A stretch of 64,000 nt of DNA, from NCBI GenBank assembly GCA_003385635.1, contig QQUY01000001.1, positions 1,403,001 to 1,467,000 of the forward strand, read 5' to 3'. The notes beneath the pieces are model-generated. The model saw only the letters and a list, made by a program, of their open reading frames with translations, was not told the origin of the DNA and ran no database searches. This DNA comes from Acidobacteriota bacterium (GTDB taxonomy: Bacteria; Acidobacteriota; Blastocatellia; Pyrinomonadales; Pyrinomonadaceae). Of the stretch, positions 37,564-45,696 are shown piece by piece. A program made the position numbers and the translations under genes. How positions within the stretch are numbered: position 1 is the first letter of the stretch; each line of letters begins with the position of its first letter.

Positions 37564-37941
37564 CTAAAGAACTTTCTGATTCTCGGTCTGCCCGGCGGTC
37601 AAAGAGATGCGTTTTGCTAGTTTGTGCTTCTCCGACTCTCGGGCAATAACGCGCCTTGCAGCGCTTGCTAAAACGACCAAGGGACCCACAAGAGCCGAGA
37701 GCAGTGGACCGCTCCGTCTTTCGAACTGCGAATACAAACCTTTGGAAAGCGAGGCCGCGGATCCAGATCGCAGGTATGTTAGGAAGGGTTCGCCGTAGAA
37801 ATCCTGCTCGTTGGTGACGACGTGGCGCGCCCGCCTCCCGTTCAGAATGCCGATCGCGATAGATAGCGTAAGCGTGGAGCAAGTATTAATTGTCGGTGAA
37901 GCTCTTTCAGAATGTCCAAGATCCCACGCCTAGATGCTTAT
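37564..37941 (-). pseudogene. Coding-like fragment without a start codon
   Basis: A reverse-strand frame of about 125 codons between stop codons shows coding-like composition and protein-like sequence (TLTLSIAIGILNGRRAR, EQDFYGEPFLTYLRSG, LLSALVGPLVVLASAARRV), but it has no ATG or early GTG/TTG start. A hydrophobic segment and a basic tail are visible. It may be the tail of a lost gene. No family was recognised. The surrounding gap (37558-38068) holds nothing else clear. Confidence 0.3.
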
Positions 37942-38068
37942 GACGACTGGCGGAAGTTGAATGGAGAAGATCAGCGAAATTTGTGCGGATCTTCTAAATT
38001 GTTACGTGTTTCCCACATCGCCCTGAACTGGTCGGAAAACACTATAGCCGACGGCTGAAGATCCTTCT

Positions 38069-39820
38069 CTATGGACCCCTTTTCCAGCGGACGTAAACCT
38101 GGAATTTAGGTGCGGCATGTTTAGGAGCACTCATAACTCGACCCAAAGTGGTGTTGATCTGCATTTTTCCTTCGATGAAATCCCTCGACGAGCGCGTTAT
38201 TAGCAGAAACCCATCGGTAGCACAAAAACTGTTGGAAGTAGCTTTTGGAACCGCGAGTTCAAATGTCCATCCATTGCTCCCAGGGCAAGGCATATCGATT
38301 TCGAACTCTTCAACCTTGATCGTATACAGGCCTCTCGGCAATGATGGTCTCTTTGCGTCCCAAACGGTCAGGTACATCTGTTGGTCGTACTTCTTTCCGT
38401 CGTCGGTCTCCAATACGCCTTTACCTGCAATCCTGAAGTGGTGTGATCCTGACTTATGAACAGCCCAAACTGGCCAAATGTCCTTGTGGCTATAGTCGTG
38501 CTCGCCAGTTTCAAAGGCTTTCATTCGATGGAAGCCGTTGTAATACCTCGAGTAATTTAGCCGAAGCTTGGTCTCTCGACCGTTTGAAGCGCAACGCGTA
38601 TACACCTCTTCATCAATCAGCCGGAGGTCGATCAGAAACATTATCTTTGTGTAAACGGCGGCCTTTCCGGAAGTTACACGCTCTTGTGTTACCGTTCGCA
38701 AGGGTTCACAAGGATCGTACCAGCTGGAAGGCCAGACAGCCTCCCGGTCTTCATCGTTTATGGGTTGTTTTCTGACTTCTGATCCCTCGACCCGGGCCTC
38801 ATGATACTCAAGTTCGTCAGCAAACTCGCCCGACTGTATCGGAGACCCATTTATCACCATCCATGCCAACGTTTCAGCAAAATCCTCCCAGGCGTCCCTT
38901 TTGGCGTATTTCGTCAGGAAACCCGGCTCGGGACTGGCTTCCAGGTCGTCAATGACAGCTTCTTCGGCATATGCGTTGGCTAGGTCGAGTTCCAGAAAAG
39001 CATTATGTACCCGCTTCCATTCCGCCGTAACTCCTGATTTCTCGAGCCCCGTTCTTTTTACTATGTCTCTTGCTCTCGACTGTAAATCCGCAGGCCATGG
39101 CTTCGCATTTGAAGATCCTGCTTCTGATTGGCTGTCAAGCAGATACTGGGCGCAATGACCTGCCTCGTGGATGATCATTTTCATCTTCTCCGGCCATTCT
39201 GAATAGGACACTGCCAAATCGTAGAAGAACTCGTTTCCTGCCCGTATTTTCTTGTAAGTTGGAGCAATCTCCGCCTCCGTAAATCTGCGCGCGTCAGTGT
39301 AGACGTTGATCAGATCAGGATGACTTCCGATCACCTTTGCCAGGACGGCCTTACTTGTATCTTCTTCTTCTTCTTCGGAAAAGGGGTCTAATGAATCAAT
39401 CGCATCATCAATAGTATTAATGACATCTTCCTTTAAGCTTGTGGGTCTTTCACTGTAAAACGCCACCTTTCCAATCGATTTACATACAAGTTCAGGGAGT
39501 TGATTCAGTGCAATCGTAGTCAATTTCAATTGATACCTTCCCGGGTCGACTATAAAGTCCTTGTGGTCGGAAGGAACCAGATCTTCGTCCTCTTTGCCTA
39601 GAAACTGAATGTGCTTGCACTCATCCTTCAACGCAGTTGGTTTGAAGTAATCATAAGTTTGCTCGCGACCGTAATCAGCGACGGTGTCATCCGAGGGAGT
39701 AGGGGTTGGAAGCGGTCGCCCCGCGGCAATACCAAAAGCCAAGACCGCTATGATTGGAGTACCGAAAATGACATTCCAAAAGGAAGTCAGACTAAACGGG
39801 AGCGAAAAGCTCTTTTTCAT
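38069..39820 (-). CDS. Secreted protein with a zincin-type HEAGH motif
   Basis: 583 residues from the ATG at 39820, which opens a signal-anchor-like stretch (LTSFWNVIFGTPIIAVLAFG). The HExxH motif is in KMIIHEAGHCAQYLL (about residue 220). A candidate third ligand is the Glu in WEDFAETLAWMV, about 75 residues later, an arrangement seen in gluzincin-like peptidases. The C-terminal 150 residues are beta-rich (LYTIKVEEFEID, FQVYVRWKRG). It is not assigned to a known family. It stands alone. The call as metalloprotease rests on the motif only. Confidence 0.6.
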   Translation of the reverse strand: MKKSFSLPFSLTSFWNVIFGTPIIAVLAFGIAAGRPLPTPTPSDDTVADYGREQTYDYFKPTALKDECKHIQFLGKEDEDLVPSDHKDFIVDPGRYQLKLTTIALNQLPELVCKSIGKVAFYSERPTSLKEDVINTIDDAIDSLDPFSEEEEEDTSKAVLAKVIGSHPDLINVYTDARRFTEAEIAPTYKKIRAGNEFFYDLAVSYSEWPEKMKMIIHEAGHCAQYLLDSQSEAGSSNAKPWPADLQSRARDIVKRTGLEKSGVTAEWKRVHNAFLELDLANAYAEEAVIDDLEASPEPGFLTKYAKRDAWEDFAETLAWMVINGSPIQSGEFADELEYHEARVEGSEVRKQPINDEDREAVWPSSWYDPCEPLRTVTQERVTSGKAAVYTKIMFLIDLRLIDEEVYTRCASNGRETKLRLNYSRYYNGFHRMKAFETGEHDYSHKDIWPVWAVHKSGSHHFRIAGKGVLETDDGKKYDQQMYLTVWDAKRPSLPRGLYTIKVEEFEIDMPCPGSNGWTFELAVPKATSNSFCATDGFLLITRSSRDFIEGKMQINTTLGRVMSAPKHAAPKFQVYVRWKRGP

Positions 39821-39947
39821 TGTGATTATCCTCAAAATTGTTACCTAAAGTTTCGCCTTTTCGAAATTGCAAACAAGGATATGTGATCGTAAAAGGTGAG
39901 GTCGCGGCGCAAAATCTATAAAGACCTCAGCTCCACGAATTACAACC

Positions 39948-42479
39948 TTATCTTGCTCTCGCTCGTGGCGACCGCACCTCCGTATTGATCTCGCTTCCTT
40001 CCTTGGTCACTATCACCGTAGTCGTCTCGCCGTTCTTGATGTAAACGTCCTTGACCACGATCTCCGGCTCCGCCTTGATCACGACCCTGTAATAGCCTTC
40101 GGTCAGCTGCAAGTTCGTCGCGCCCGTCACTCCCCTGGCGACGACATTACCCGTCGCATCGTGGACCTCGAATCTCGCTCCTAGGGAAGTTCTGAGCGCA
40201 GTAACAAGTTCCGAAGCATCAGACGCCTCGTGGAACTGGCCGTCGCCCGCTTCCGCTATCTCCTTCAGCTGTGCGACCGAGGGATCATCGACGGCGAACC
40301 CTATGATATGAAGGTTGATGTCGATCCCCTGCCTCTGAAGCTTTTTGACCTCTGCAACAGGGTTTCCGCGGCACTGTTCGTTCCCGTCGGTAAGCACCAC
40401 CAGCGTCGTATTGCCGCTGAAGTTCGCCATATCCTGACCGACCATTCGGAGAGAGGCGGCGAGTGGAGTGATGCCGATCGCATCGATCGCATCGACCTGT
40501 GAAGTCAGCCTTGCTTTGTTGATCTGCGCAAACGGAGCCACCATCTCGATGTCGCTGCAGTCTCCTTTGCGACGATGTCCGAAGACCCGCATTCCGACCT
40601 CGGTCTCATCAGGAAGTTTACCTATCAGGTCCTTTACTACCTCCTTGGCAATCTCAATACGGGTCTTTTCACCGACCCTCTGATGCATGCTTCCCGAGGC
40701 GTCGAAGACAAGCTCGACCCGGCGGGAAGTGACCTCAGCAGGGAGTCTTTCTCCCTGGGCAATGAGATCTAGTGTGCCTTTTCCTTTCGGGGTCCCTATC
40801 TCCAGCCGGTAGCGGGTCTCCTCACTTATCTCTCTCGAAATTTGCGCGTAAAAGTCGGTCAGTTTAGCGGGTTCAGTCGTGAAGAAGCTTCGGCCGTCGG
40901 TCGCGATCGAAAGGTGCCTCAAAAAGCTGCGGCCGGTAATGCCGTTCATTTGTTGAGCAAGAAGGCTATTGCCGAGACCGACCGTGTAGATCCTGATTCC
41001 CAGATCCTTTGCAAGCTGCTTCCATACGTCGGAATACTCGAGCTGAGAGGTGGTGTCCGCCCCGTCAGAGAACAAAAGGATCGCCTTGTTTCCGGACTCC
41101 TCTGCCAGCTTCTCAAATGCCTTCAGCATCGCCATGTTAAGCGGCGTTCCGCCAAATGCCCGGCCCGTCTTGGCCGCAGCTGCTTTCAGTGTCTGCTTGT
41201 CGCTCGTAAAGTCCGTAAGCAGGCCGACTCCGCCTCCTAGCGGTTCACAGTCGCCCTCGTTCTCGCATAGATCCGGGGTCTGCATCATGCTCTTCGGCAT
41301 CTTGTCCCTGATAGCCTTGGGGAGCTTTTCCATCATCTTCTTGATGTTGGCTGCGACCGCAGCCGTGTTCTCCGCACCTCCGGCAAAGTTCATGATGGCC
41401 ACGCGGTCTTCCTCGTTTCGCTCCGAAACGAATTGTTCCACCGCTCTCTGAAGATCGTTCTCGCGGCCTTTCATGCTCCCGCTGTTGTCCACGAGCAAGA
41501 CGACCGACATGCCGGGCTGAAAGAGCTTCAGGTAATACTGTTCTTCGGTGAGTTCAAGCGAATACGACTTCTCAAGGCCCAGAACATTGCCGGAGCCTAT
41601 CCGGTTGATGACCCTTCCGTTCCGGTCCAGAAGTTCCAGATCGGTGCGAAGATACGGCCTGGACTCGACGGACAGATTGATAATCCCGCGTTCTTCGGGT
41701 TTCAACCGCAAGCTGTACAGATCGATCTCCCCTGATCGTTCGATCTTCCCGCCCACGCTCTCGCCGACACCGATCGGATTTGCGGTCGCTATCGTGTTGT
41801 TGCTCTCGCTTTCCGTCCTGTCGACCGGCTTCATTGGCGAGGATTCGCTGACCCGGATCGTCTGAGCTTCCACCAGATCCTCCTCAGCGCTCTCCGAACA
41901 TTCTTTCGAGCCCTTCGAAAGCAGGCTGCCGATGATCTGTATACCGCCGCCCAGCACCGTGCTACTGGCTCCGTGGTTCGAAAGTACCCTGATCTTCAGG
42001 AACCGGGCATTGACCGGAGTGCGAAGGTCAAACTTCTGCGGACCCGAAACGTCTTTCAATGTAAACTGCCCCACGGTCCTGAAGCCGTCAACGGGGCTTG
42101 TATCCGACACCTCGACCTTGAAATCCTTTACCTGTGAACGCTGATCAAGGCCTCTTACCTGGCGGACCCTCTGCAGTTCAACACTGCTGACAGATGCCTC
42201 GCAGATGCCTTGAAAGGAAAACACAAAATCCAGGGGTGGCGATCCCGCTTCGGTAGTCCAAACCGGTTCGCCGGCACCAATGCGCATGATCAAGAGGCTT
42301 GTTCGCGTGATCTTGTTCGGTCTCGGATACGACACAAGCGTGCCTCCCCTGCTAGGGTCTGCTAGATTGATCTGCGCCTGTACCAGGGCAGGGAAGGCTA
42401 ACAGAAATACCGAGACAACGGTCAGTAACAAGCATCTTATTTTGTTCTTCGGCGTGGATCTGCTTTTTTCTGGTTTCAT
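39948..42479 (-). CDS. Secreted protein with discoidin-like, PPC-like and two VWA domains
   Basis: 843 residues with a signal peptide (LLLTVVSVFLLAFPALVQA). Domain order: a discoidin/F5-8-like beta domain (about 40-190; FDLRTPVNARFLKIRVL), a PPC-like beta domain (about 225-320; GKIERSGEIDLYSLRL), VWA domain 1 with an intact MIDAS (LLVDNSGSMKG, later FSDGADTTS), VWA domain 2, also intact (VFDASGSMHQ, TPLAASL, LTDGNEQC), and a closing beta domain. Two functional metal sites suggest binding to protein or surface ligands. The preceding lipoprotein gene overlaps it by four bases (ATGA), so the products are coupled. Confidence 0.82.
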   Translation of the reverse strand: MKPEKSRSTPKNKIRCLLLTVVSVFLLAFPALVQAQINLADPSRGGTLVSYPRPNKITRTSLLIMRIGAGEPVWTTEAGSPPLDFVFSFQGICEASVSSVELQRVRQVRGLDQRSQVKDFKVEVSDTSPVDGFRTVGQFTLKDVSGPQKFDLRTPVNARFLKIRVLSNHGASSTVLGGGIQIIGSLLSKGSKECSESAEEDLVEAQTIRVSESSPMKPVDRTESESNNTIATANPIGVGESVGGKIERSGEIDLYSLRLKPEERGIINLSVESRPYLRTDLELLDRNGRVINRIGSGNVLGLEKSYSLELTEEQYYLKLFQPGMSVVLLVDNSGSMKGRENDLQRAVEQFVSERNEEDRVAIMNFAGGAENTAAVAANIKKMMEKLPKAIRDKMPKSMMQTPDLCENEGDCEPLGGGVGLLTDFTSDKQTLKAAAAKTGRAFGGTPLNMAMLKAFEKLAEESGNKAILLFSDGADTTSQLEYSDVWKQLAKDLGIRIYTVGLGNSLLAQQMNGITGRSFLRHLSIATDGRSFFTTEPAKLTDFYAQISREISEETRYRLEIGTPKGKGTLDLIAQGERLPAEVTSRRVELVFDASGSMHQRVGEKTRIEIAKEVVKDLIGKLPDETEVGMRVFGHRRKGDCSDIEMVAPFAQINKARLTSQVDAIDAIGITPLAASLRMVGQDMANFSGNTTLVVLTDGNEQCRGNPVAEVKKLQRQGIDINLHIIGFAVDDPSVAQLKEIAEAGDGQFHEASDASELVTALRTSLGARFEVHDATGNVVARGVTGATNLQLTEGYYRVVIKAEPEIVVKDVYIKNGETTTVIVTKEGSEINTEVRSPRARAR

Positions 42480-43174
42480 AAGTCACTTTCTGTCGGGTGT
42501 CTCTTCGGCTCTTTGCAGGACGCGTCGCCTGATTCATCTGCCAGGCGCCTTGCCTTTTCGTTCTGGTCTTTCACGTTTTCGACAACGTCTGTTATGCACG
42601 CGTCTTCATCCGTGATCTTCGTCACGGTAAGGTAAGAGGCCTTGTCGCTAGAGATCGCAGCGTTGATAGAGAATATGTAGCGGATAATGACGGCGACAGG
42701 CTTTACTTTGTCACCGTCCCGAATGACCCGCCATTCTGCTTTTTGACCTACTTCAGAGAAGGCCGAAGAGACGATCTTTGAGAACCTAAGGTCGTGTTTC
42801 TTGCCGTCAGGGTACACGAGATAGACGTATTGCCGTGCGTCCGAGTCAACCACCTCAAGATCGTATCCTCCGACCCCTTTACACAGGATCCGTGTGCTGT
42901 AGGGCGTTTCGTTGACGTGCTCCACTTCAATGGTCTCGCACTCTTCGAAGCCGATATCGGTGTATATCGATTCGACATCACCGCCGGATCTAGCCGGGTA
43001 TTCAGCATCAGAGGTCTTTTCGCTGAAAGGGCTGACGGCTGTCTCAAGAGCACGCGATCCCGGGGTCCGTGAATCGGAAGCCTTGCCGATTCCGCAACCT
43101 GAGATCACGAAGATCACTAAGACGAGCAAGCAGCAGATCGAATTGTCAGAAAATCCGAGCGTTTTGGTGTCCAT
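42476..43174 (-). CDS. Predicted lipoprotein, partner of the double-VWA protein
   Basis: 232 residues from the ATG at 43174. The lipobox is clear: LLVLVIFVISGCGIGKASD, with Cys about residue 27 to be lipidated. The mature part has a beta-rich domain (ETIEVEHVNETPYSTRI, YDLEVVDSDARQYVYLVYPD) and no recognised family. Its stop overlaps the ATG of the VWA gene, so the two are translated together and may form an envelope complex; this is inference from arrangement. Confidence 0.65.
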   Translation of the reverse strand: MDTKTLGFSDNSICCLLVLVIFVISGCGIGKASDSRTPGSRALETAVSPFSEKTSDAEYPARSGGDVESIYTDIGFEECETIEVEHVNETPYSTRILCKGVGGYDLEVVDSDARQYVYLVYPDGKKHDLRFSKIVSSAFSEVGQKAEWRVIRDGDKVKPVAVIIRYIFSINAAISSDKASYLTVTKITDEDACITDVVENVKDQNEKARRLADESGDASCKEPKRHPTESDL

Positions 43175-43532
43175 ATCGCAGCGGACGGCAGATTCAAAGT
43201 TTTTTGCGTAAAGGGGGTGAAAATTCCAGATCGCAGCCCGGGCGGTCGCATCTATTGACTGCTCGGTGTGACCAGATGGTATCGAAACCAAGGTTCAAGT
43301 CAAGACTTTTTAGACCAAGAACTTAAAGAATGGATTTCGATAAGCGTACCAGTTTACGGAAGGAATTGTGCTCTTGCGGGAAACCTAGATTCCTGATCCG
43401 GCCGTTGATGTTGTCAGCTCTTCGTGAAGATCACCGCCGGCAAAATCCGGTTTGTTGGCAGTCAGGCTTTCGTAGAACGCTACTCAGGTCGGAACGATGT
43501 AGACCGAAGTATAACTAGGTTGGATAGGAGTC
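43175..43532. other. Gap upstream of the GIY-YIG gene
   Basis: About 360 bases between divergent genes. No repeat family or clear open frame was found. TAGGAG (43524-43529) precedes the ATG at 43533 and is a good ribosome site. Confidence 0.45.
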
Positions 43533-44021
43533 ATGAACAGTTTCAATATAAACGAAGCAGAATGGATAAAGTACGATAGGCAATACATCATGGGCGGAAG
43601 TGTCCCGAAAGAAAAAGGCGTTTACGCACTTTCGTGCCCGAAAGGAAAGGTCATATATGTCGGAAAAGCGGCCGGCAGAAATGGGCTTAAAGGTCGGCTG
43701 AAGACCTACGGAAGCGCTAGATGCCACAACAAGTGGATCAAGCTGTTTTTCAGCGGCAGGAACGCAAGCTGGCTGCCTTCAGGACCTCCGAATGACCTTT
43801 ACTTCTCATACTGGCGCACCGAGAACCCAGCATTCTGGGAGAGCGTGGCGATTCAAATGCACAGAGCCGCATCCATTGGCACGAATCAAAGAAACGAGTG
43901 GACACCGCTTGTTTTTCCGGATGACAGGTGGCATCAGGAAGTGACGAGATCTGTGATCCAGAGTATAGGCGCGGAGGAGTTGGCAAAGCTTCGTGCCTGT
44001 CACCCATTAGCGTTGAGCTGA
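43533..44021 (+). CDS. Small GIY-YIG-like domain protein
   Basis: 162 residues. The N-terminal half fits the GIY-YIG fold: GVYALSCPKGKVIYVGKAAG gives the paired GVY/YVG strands, followed by NGLKGRLKTYG with the conserved Arg. A later Glu in FWESVAIQMHRAA is a good candidate for the catalytic metal ligand, and an Asn follows (GTNQRNEW). GIY-YIG nucleases cut DNA in mobile elements, repair and phage defence. There is no other domain. The location near an integrase remnant fits a mobile origin. Nuclease activity is predicted, not shown. Confidence 0.68.
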   Translation: MNSFNINEAEWIKYDRQYIMGGSVPKEKGVYALSCPKGKVIYVGKAAGRNGLKGRLKTYGSARCHNKWIKLFFSGRNASWLPSGPPNDLYFSYWRTENPAFWESVAIQMHRAASIGTNQRNEWTPLVFPDDRWHQEVTRSVIQSIGAEELAKLRACHPLALS

Positions 44022-44289
44022 AAATAGTGGGAGCGTAATTCAGAAGCCATCTTCGGTCCTGTCCGTAATAGATAGTTCGGCAATTGCACGCGCCGTCCCT
44101 GAAGCAGGTATGCTCGGACCTCGCTCGTAACGATTCCATGTGTGAGGTCTCGATCGCTGACGGTTGGCTTCTTGCAGAAGGAAGGACCTTACGTAGACCC
44201 CTCGATCATAAAGGCCGAAGCTGATCAGATGATCCCGCCGCGAAGGTCCAACCTTCAGGAACCTGGACCAATCTGGATTCCTCGAAACC

Positions 44290-44602
44290 GGGGCATTCTG
44301 CAACGGATCTAGTATTTTTACCGTAGATCACAACCCCGATGGTTCTCCTAACTTTGACCGGCGCCACTCCAAGCCAGTTCTCAAAAGGGCTCAGGTCACG
44401 CAAATCCGGCTTTACGAAGCGCGGCATTCAACTGCGACATCTTCTTGATGGAAGGTATCGATCCGAAGGTAATTTCTGAGAGGCTTGGTCACACGTCGAT
44501 GGGTCTGACCCTAAACATCTACTCGCATACTCGAATCCGGCCCTTTCCGCAACAGATACTGTTTCGAATTCCCTAATCCTCTCCGAAGAGACCAACGAAT
44601 AG
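44290..44602 (+). pseudogene. Frameshifted remnant of a tyrosine recombinase (phage-type integrase)
   Basis: Three frames must be joined. Frame 1 (about 44290-44439) reads KPVLKRAQVTQIRLYEARHS then TAT, containing the HxxR box. Frame 2 (from 44442) reads LMEGIDPKVISERLGHTSMG then LTLNIYSH, with the second His and the catalytic Tyr. Frame 3 (to 44602) gives a possible tail ending SNSLILSEETNE. The upstream N-terminal part was not found. It lies about 330 bases from the 3' end of tRNA-Arg, the usual integration point for such elements. The rest of the gap 44022-44928 holds no convincing gene. Confidence 0.75.
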
Positions 44603-44886
44603 GACTCGCAGCTGGGAACATACAGAACGCCGGATCCCGAATCTTTGCGGACCTCACCGGACATCACCGCAGATCGTTGAGCCTGGATCTCCGTCAGATA
44701 CTGCCGCCATTCGATGAATCCAACGATCATTTGAACAACAAGGAATGCTGCCGCGAATAGCCAGGGCCATTTGCTCAAACGGAACTTCGGTATCCACACG
44801 ACCGAGATCCTTCCTAGATCGAAAGACTCTCTAATTGTTTGGACCTTTGTTGGACAAACACAAAAAAGGTGGGCCGACGCGCCCAC
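44428..44886 (-). CDS. Doubtful small membrane protein
   Basis: A 152-codon frame, opposite the integrase remnant. It contains a plausible transmembrane helix (WPWLFAAAFLVVQMIVGFIEW, about residues 41-60, given here in part) preceded by WIPKFRLSK. However, its first codons overlap a strong terminator hairpin, so the true start, if the gene is real, lies later (a GTG before WIPKFR is possible), and the C-terminal part overlaps the recombinase fragment. No family is recognised. Confidence 0.22.
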   Translation of the reverse strand: MGASAHLFCVCPTKVQTIRESFDLGRISVVWIPKFRLSKWPWLFAAAFLVVQMIVGFIEWRQYLTEIQAQRSAVMSGEVRKDSGSGVLYVPSCESYSLVSSERIREFETVSVAERAGFEYASRCLGSDPSTCDQASQKLPSDRYLPSRRCRS

Positions 44887-44893
44887 CTTTTTA
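44862..44893. terminator. Strong rho-independent terminator, bidirectional
   Basis: AAAAAAGGTGGGC / GCCCACCTTTTT forms a long perfect stem around the loop CGACGC. It has T-runs on both strands, so it can act in either direction. It lies just downstream (on the reverse strand) of tRNA-Arg. Confidence 0.85.
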
Positions 44894-44928
44894 GCTCACT
44901 AACCTAGTAAGAATACTAGATTTCGAAT

Positions 44929-45005
44929 TGGTACACCCTGCAGGACTCAAACCTGCGACCTTCTGATCCGAAGTCAGACGCTCTATTCAACTGAGCTAAG
45001 GGTGC
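44929..45005 (-). tRNA. tRNA-Arg (anticodon TCG)
   Basis: A 77-base cloverleaf on the reverse strand. Acceptor GCACCCT pairs with AGGGTGT. The anticodon loop is CTTCGGA between TCTGA and TCAGA, giving TCG. T arm is GCAGGTTTGAGTCCTGC. The terminal CCA is encoded. It borders the integrase remnant and may be an attachment site. Confidence 0.96.
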
Positions 45006-45153
45006 TGAAACATGTGCCAAGTATCAATGATCAAGTATCAACTTTCATGTCCCAATTTTCTAATGTTGATGTCGCAAAAGACGCTTGATTCTTGATCCGA
45101 GATACATGATCCCTGATCCGTGATACATGATCGCGATCCCTGACGCTGGGAAG

Positions 45154-45573
45154 TTATTTCTGAAGCTCCTCTCTTATGTAGCGGACGACCGCTTTCATTT
45201 CTTCGTCCGACAATTCGTCGCGGAACGAGGGCATTCCTTCGTCGGGAATCCCTTTGACCATGTACTCGATGTACTCTTCGTCAGGCTCGGCCTTCATCTT
45301 ATCTGAGGTCAGATCGTCAGCATTGATCGTCCGTCCTTCAATCTCGGTCTCGCCGCCCGTACCGTCTTCCTTGTGACACTTGACGCAGTATTCGGTGTAC
45401 TTCGCTTTGCCAATCTCCAGTTCGCTCGGAGGTTCCTGGACTTCCGGTGAGGACGGAGCTTCAGGCGTCGCAGGCGTTTCCGGCGAGGCGGGTCCTCCCG
45501 TTTGTTGCGTATTGCAGGCTACTGCCAGAAAGGCCGCAAACGCGAATACTACAAAGAATTTGACAAGGCGCAT
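45154..45573 (-). CDS. Lipoprotein c-type cytochrome
   Basis: 139 residues. A lipobox (FAAFLAVACNTQ, Cys about residue 20) is followed by a Pro/Glu-rich linker and a monohaem cytochrome c domain: YTEYCVKCHKEDGTGG holds CxxCH (about residue 64), and the distal Met is in GIPDEGMPSFRDELSDEE. It should pass electrons at the periplasmic face of the membrane. A GGAGGATA ribosome site precedes the ATG. It stands alone, but CcsA/ResB and oxidase genes lie about 9 kb away in this window. Confidence 0.92.
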   Translation of the reverse strand: MRLVKFFVVFAFAAFLAVACNTQQTGGPASPETPATPEAPSSPEVQEPPSELEIGKAKYTEYCVKCHKEDGTGGETEIEGRTINADDLTSDKMKAEPDEEYIEYMVKGIPDEGMPSFRDELSDEEMKAVVRYIREELQK

Positions 45574-45696
45574 CTCTTATCCTCCGAATAGTTTGCTGAA
45601 AAGTAACCGAGAGTTTAACTTATAAAATACAGCGCTTGCAAAGACAGTCGGTTGGGAAGATGACACGCCCGCCGGCGGAGATCGTGCCAACGGGAG

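Noticed and set aside
37559..37882. 107-codon frame with ATG on the reverse strand
   Set aside because: A different frame of the same stretch (37564-37941) is more protein-like; this one is Arg/Ser-rich and shadow-like.
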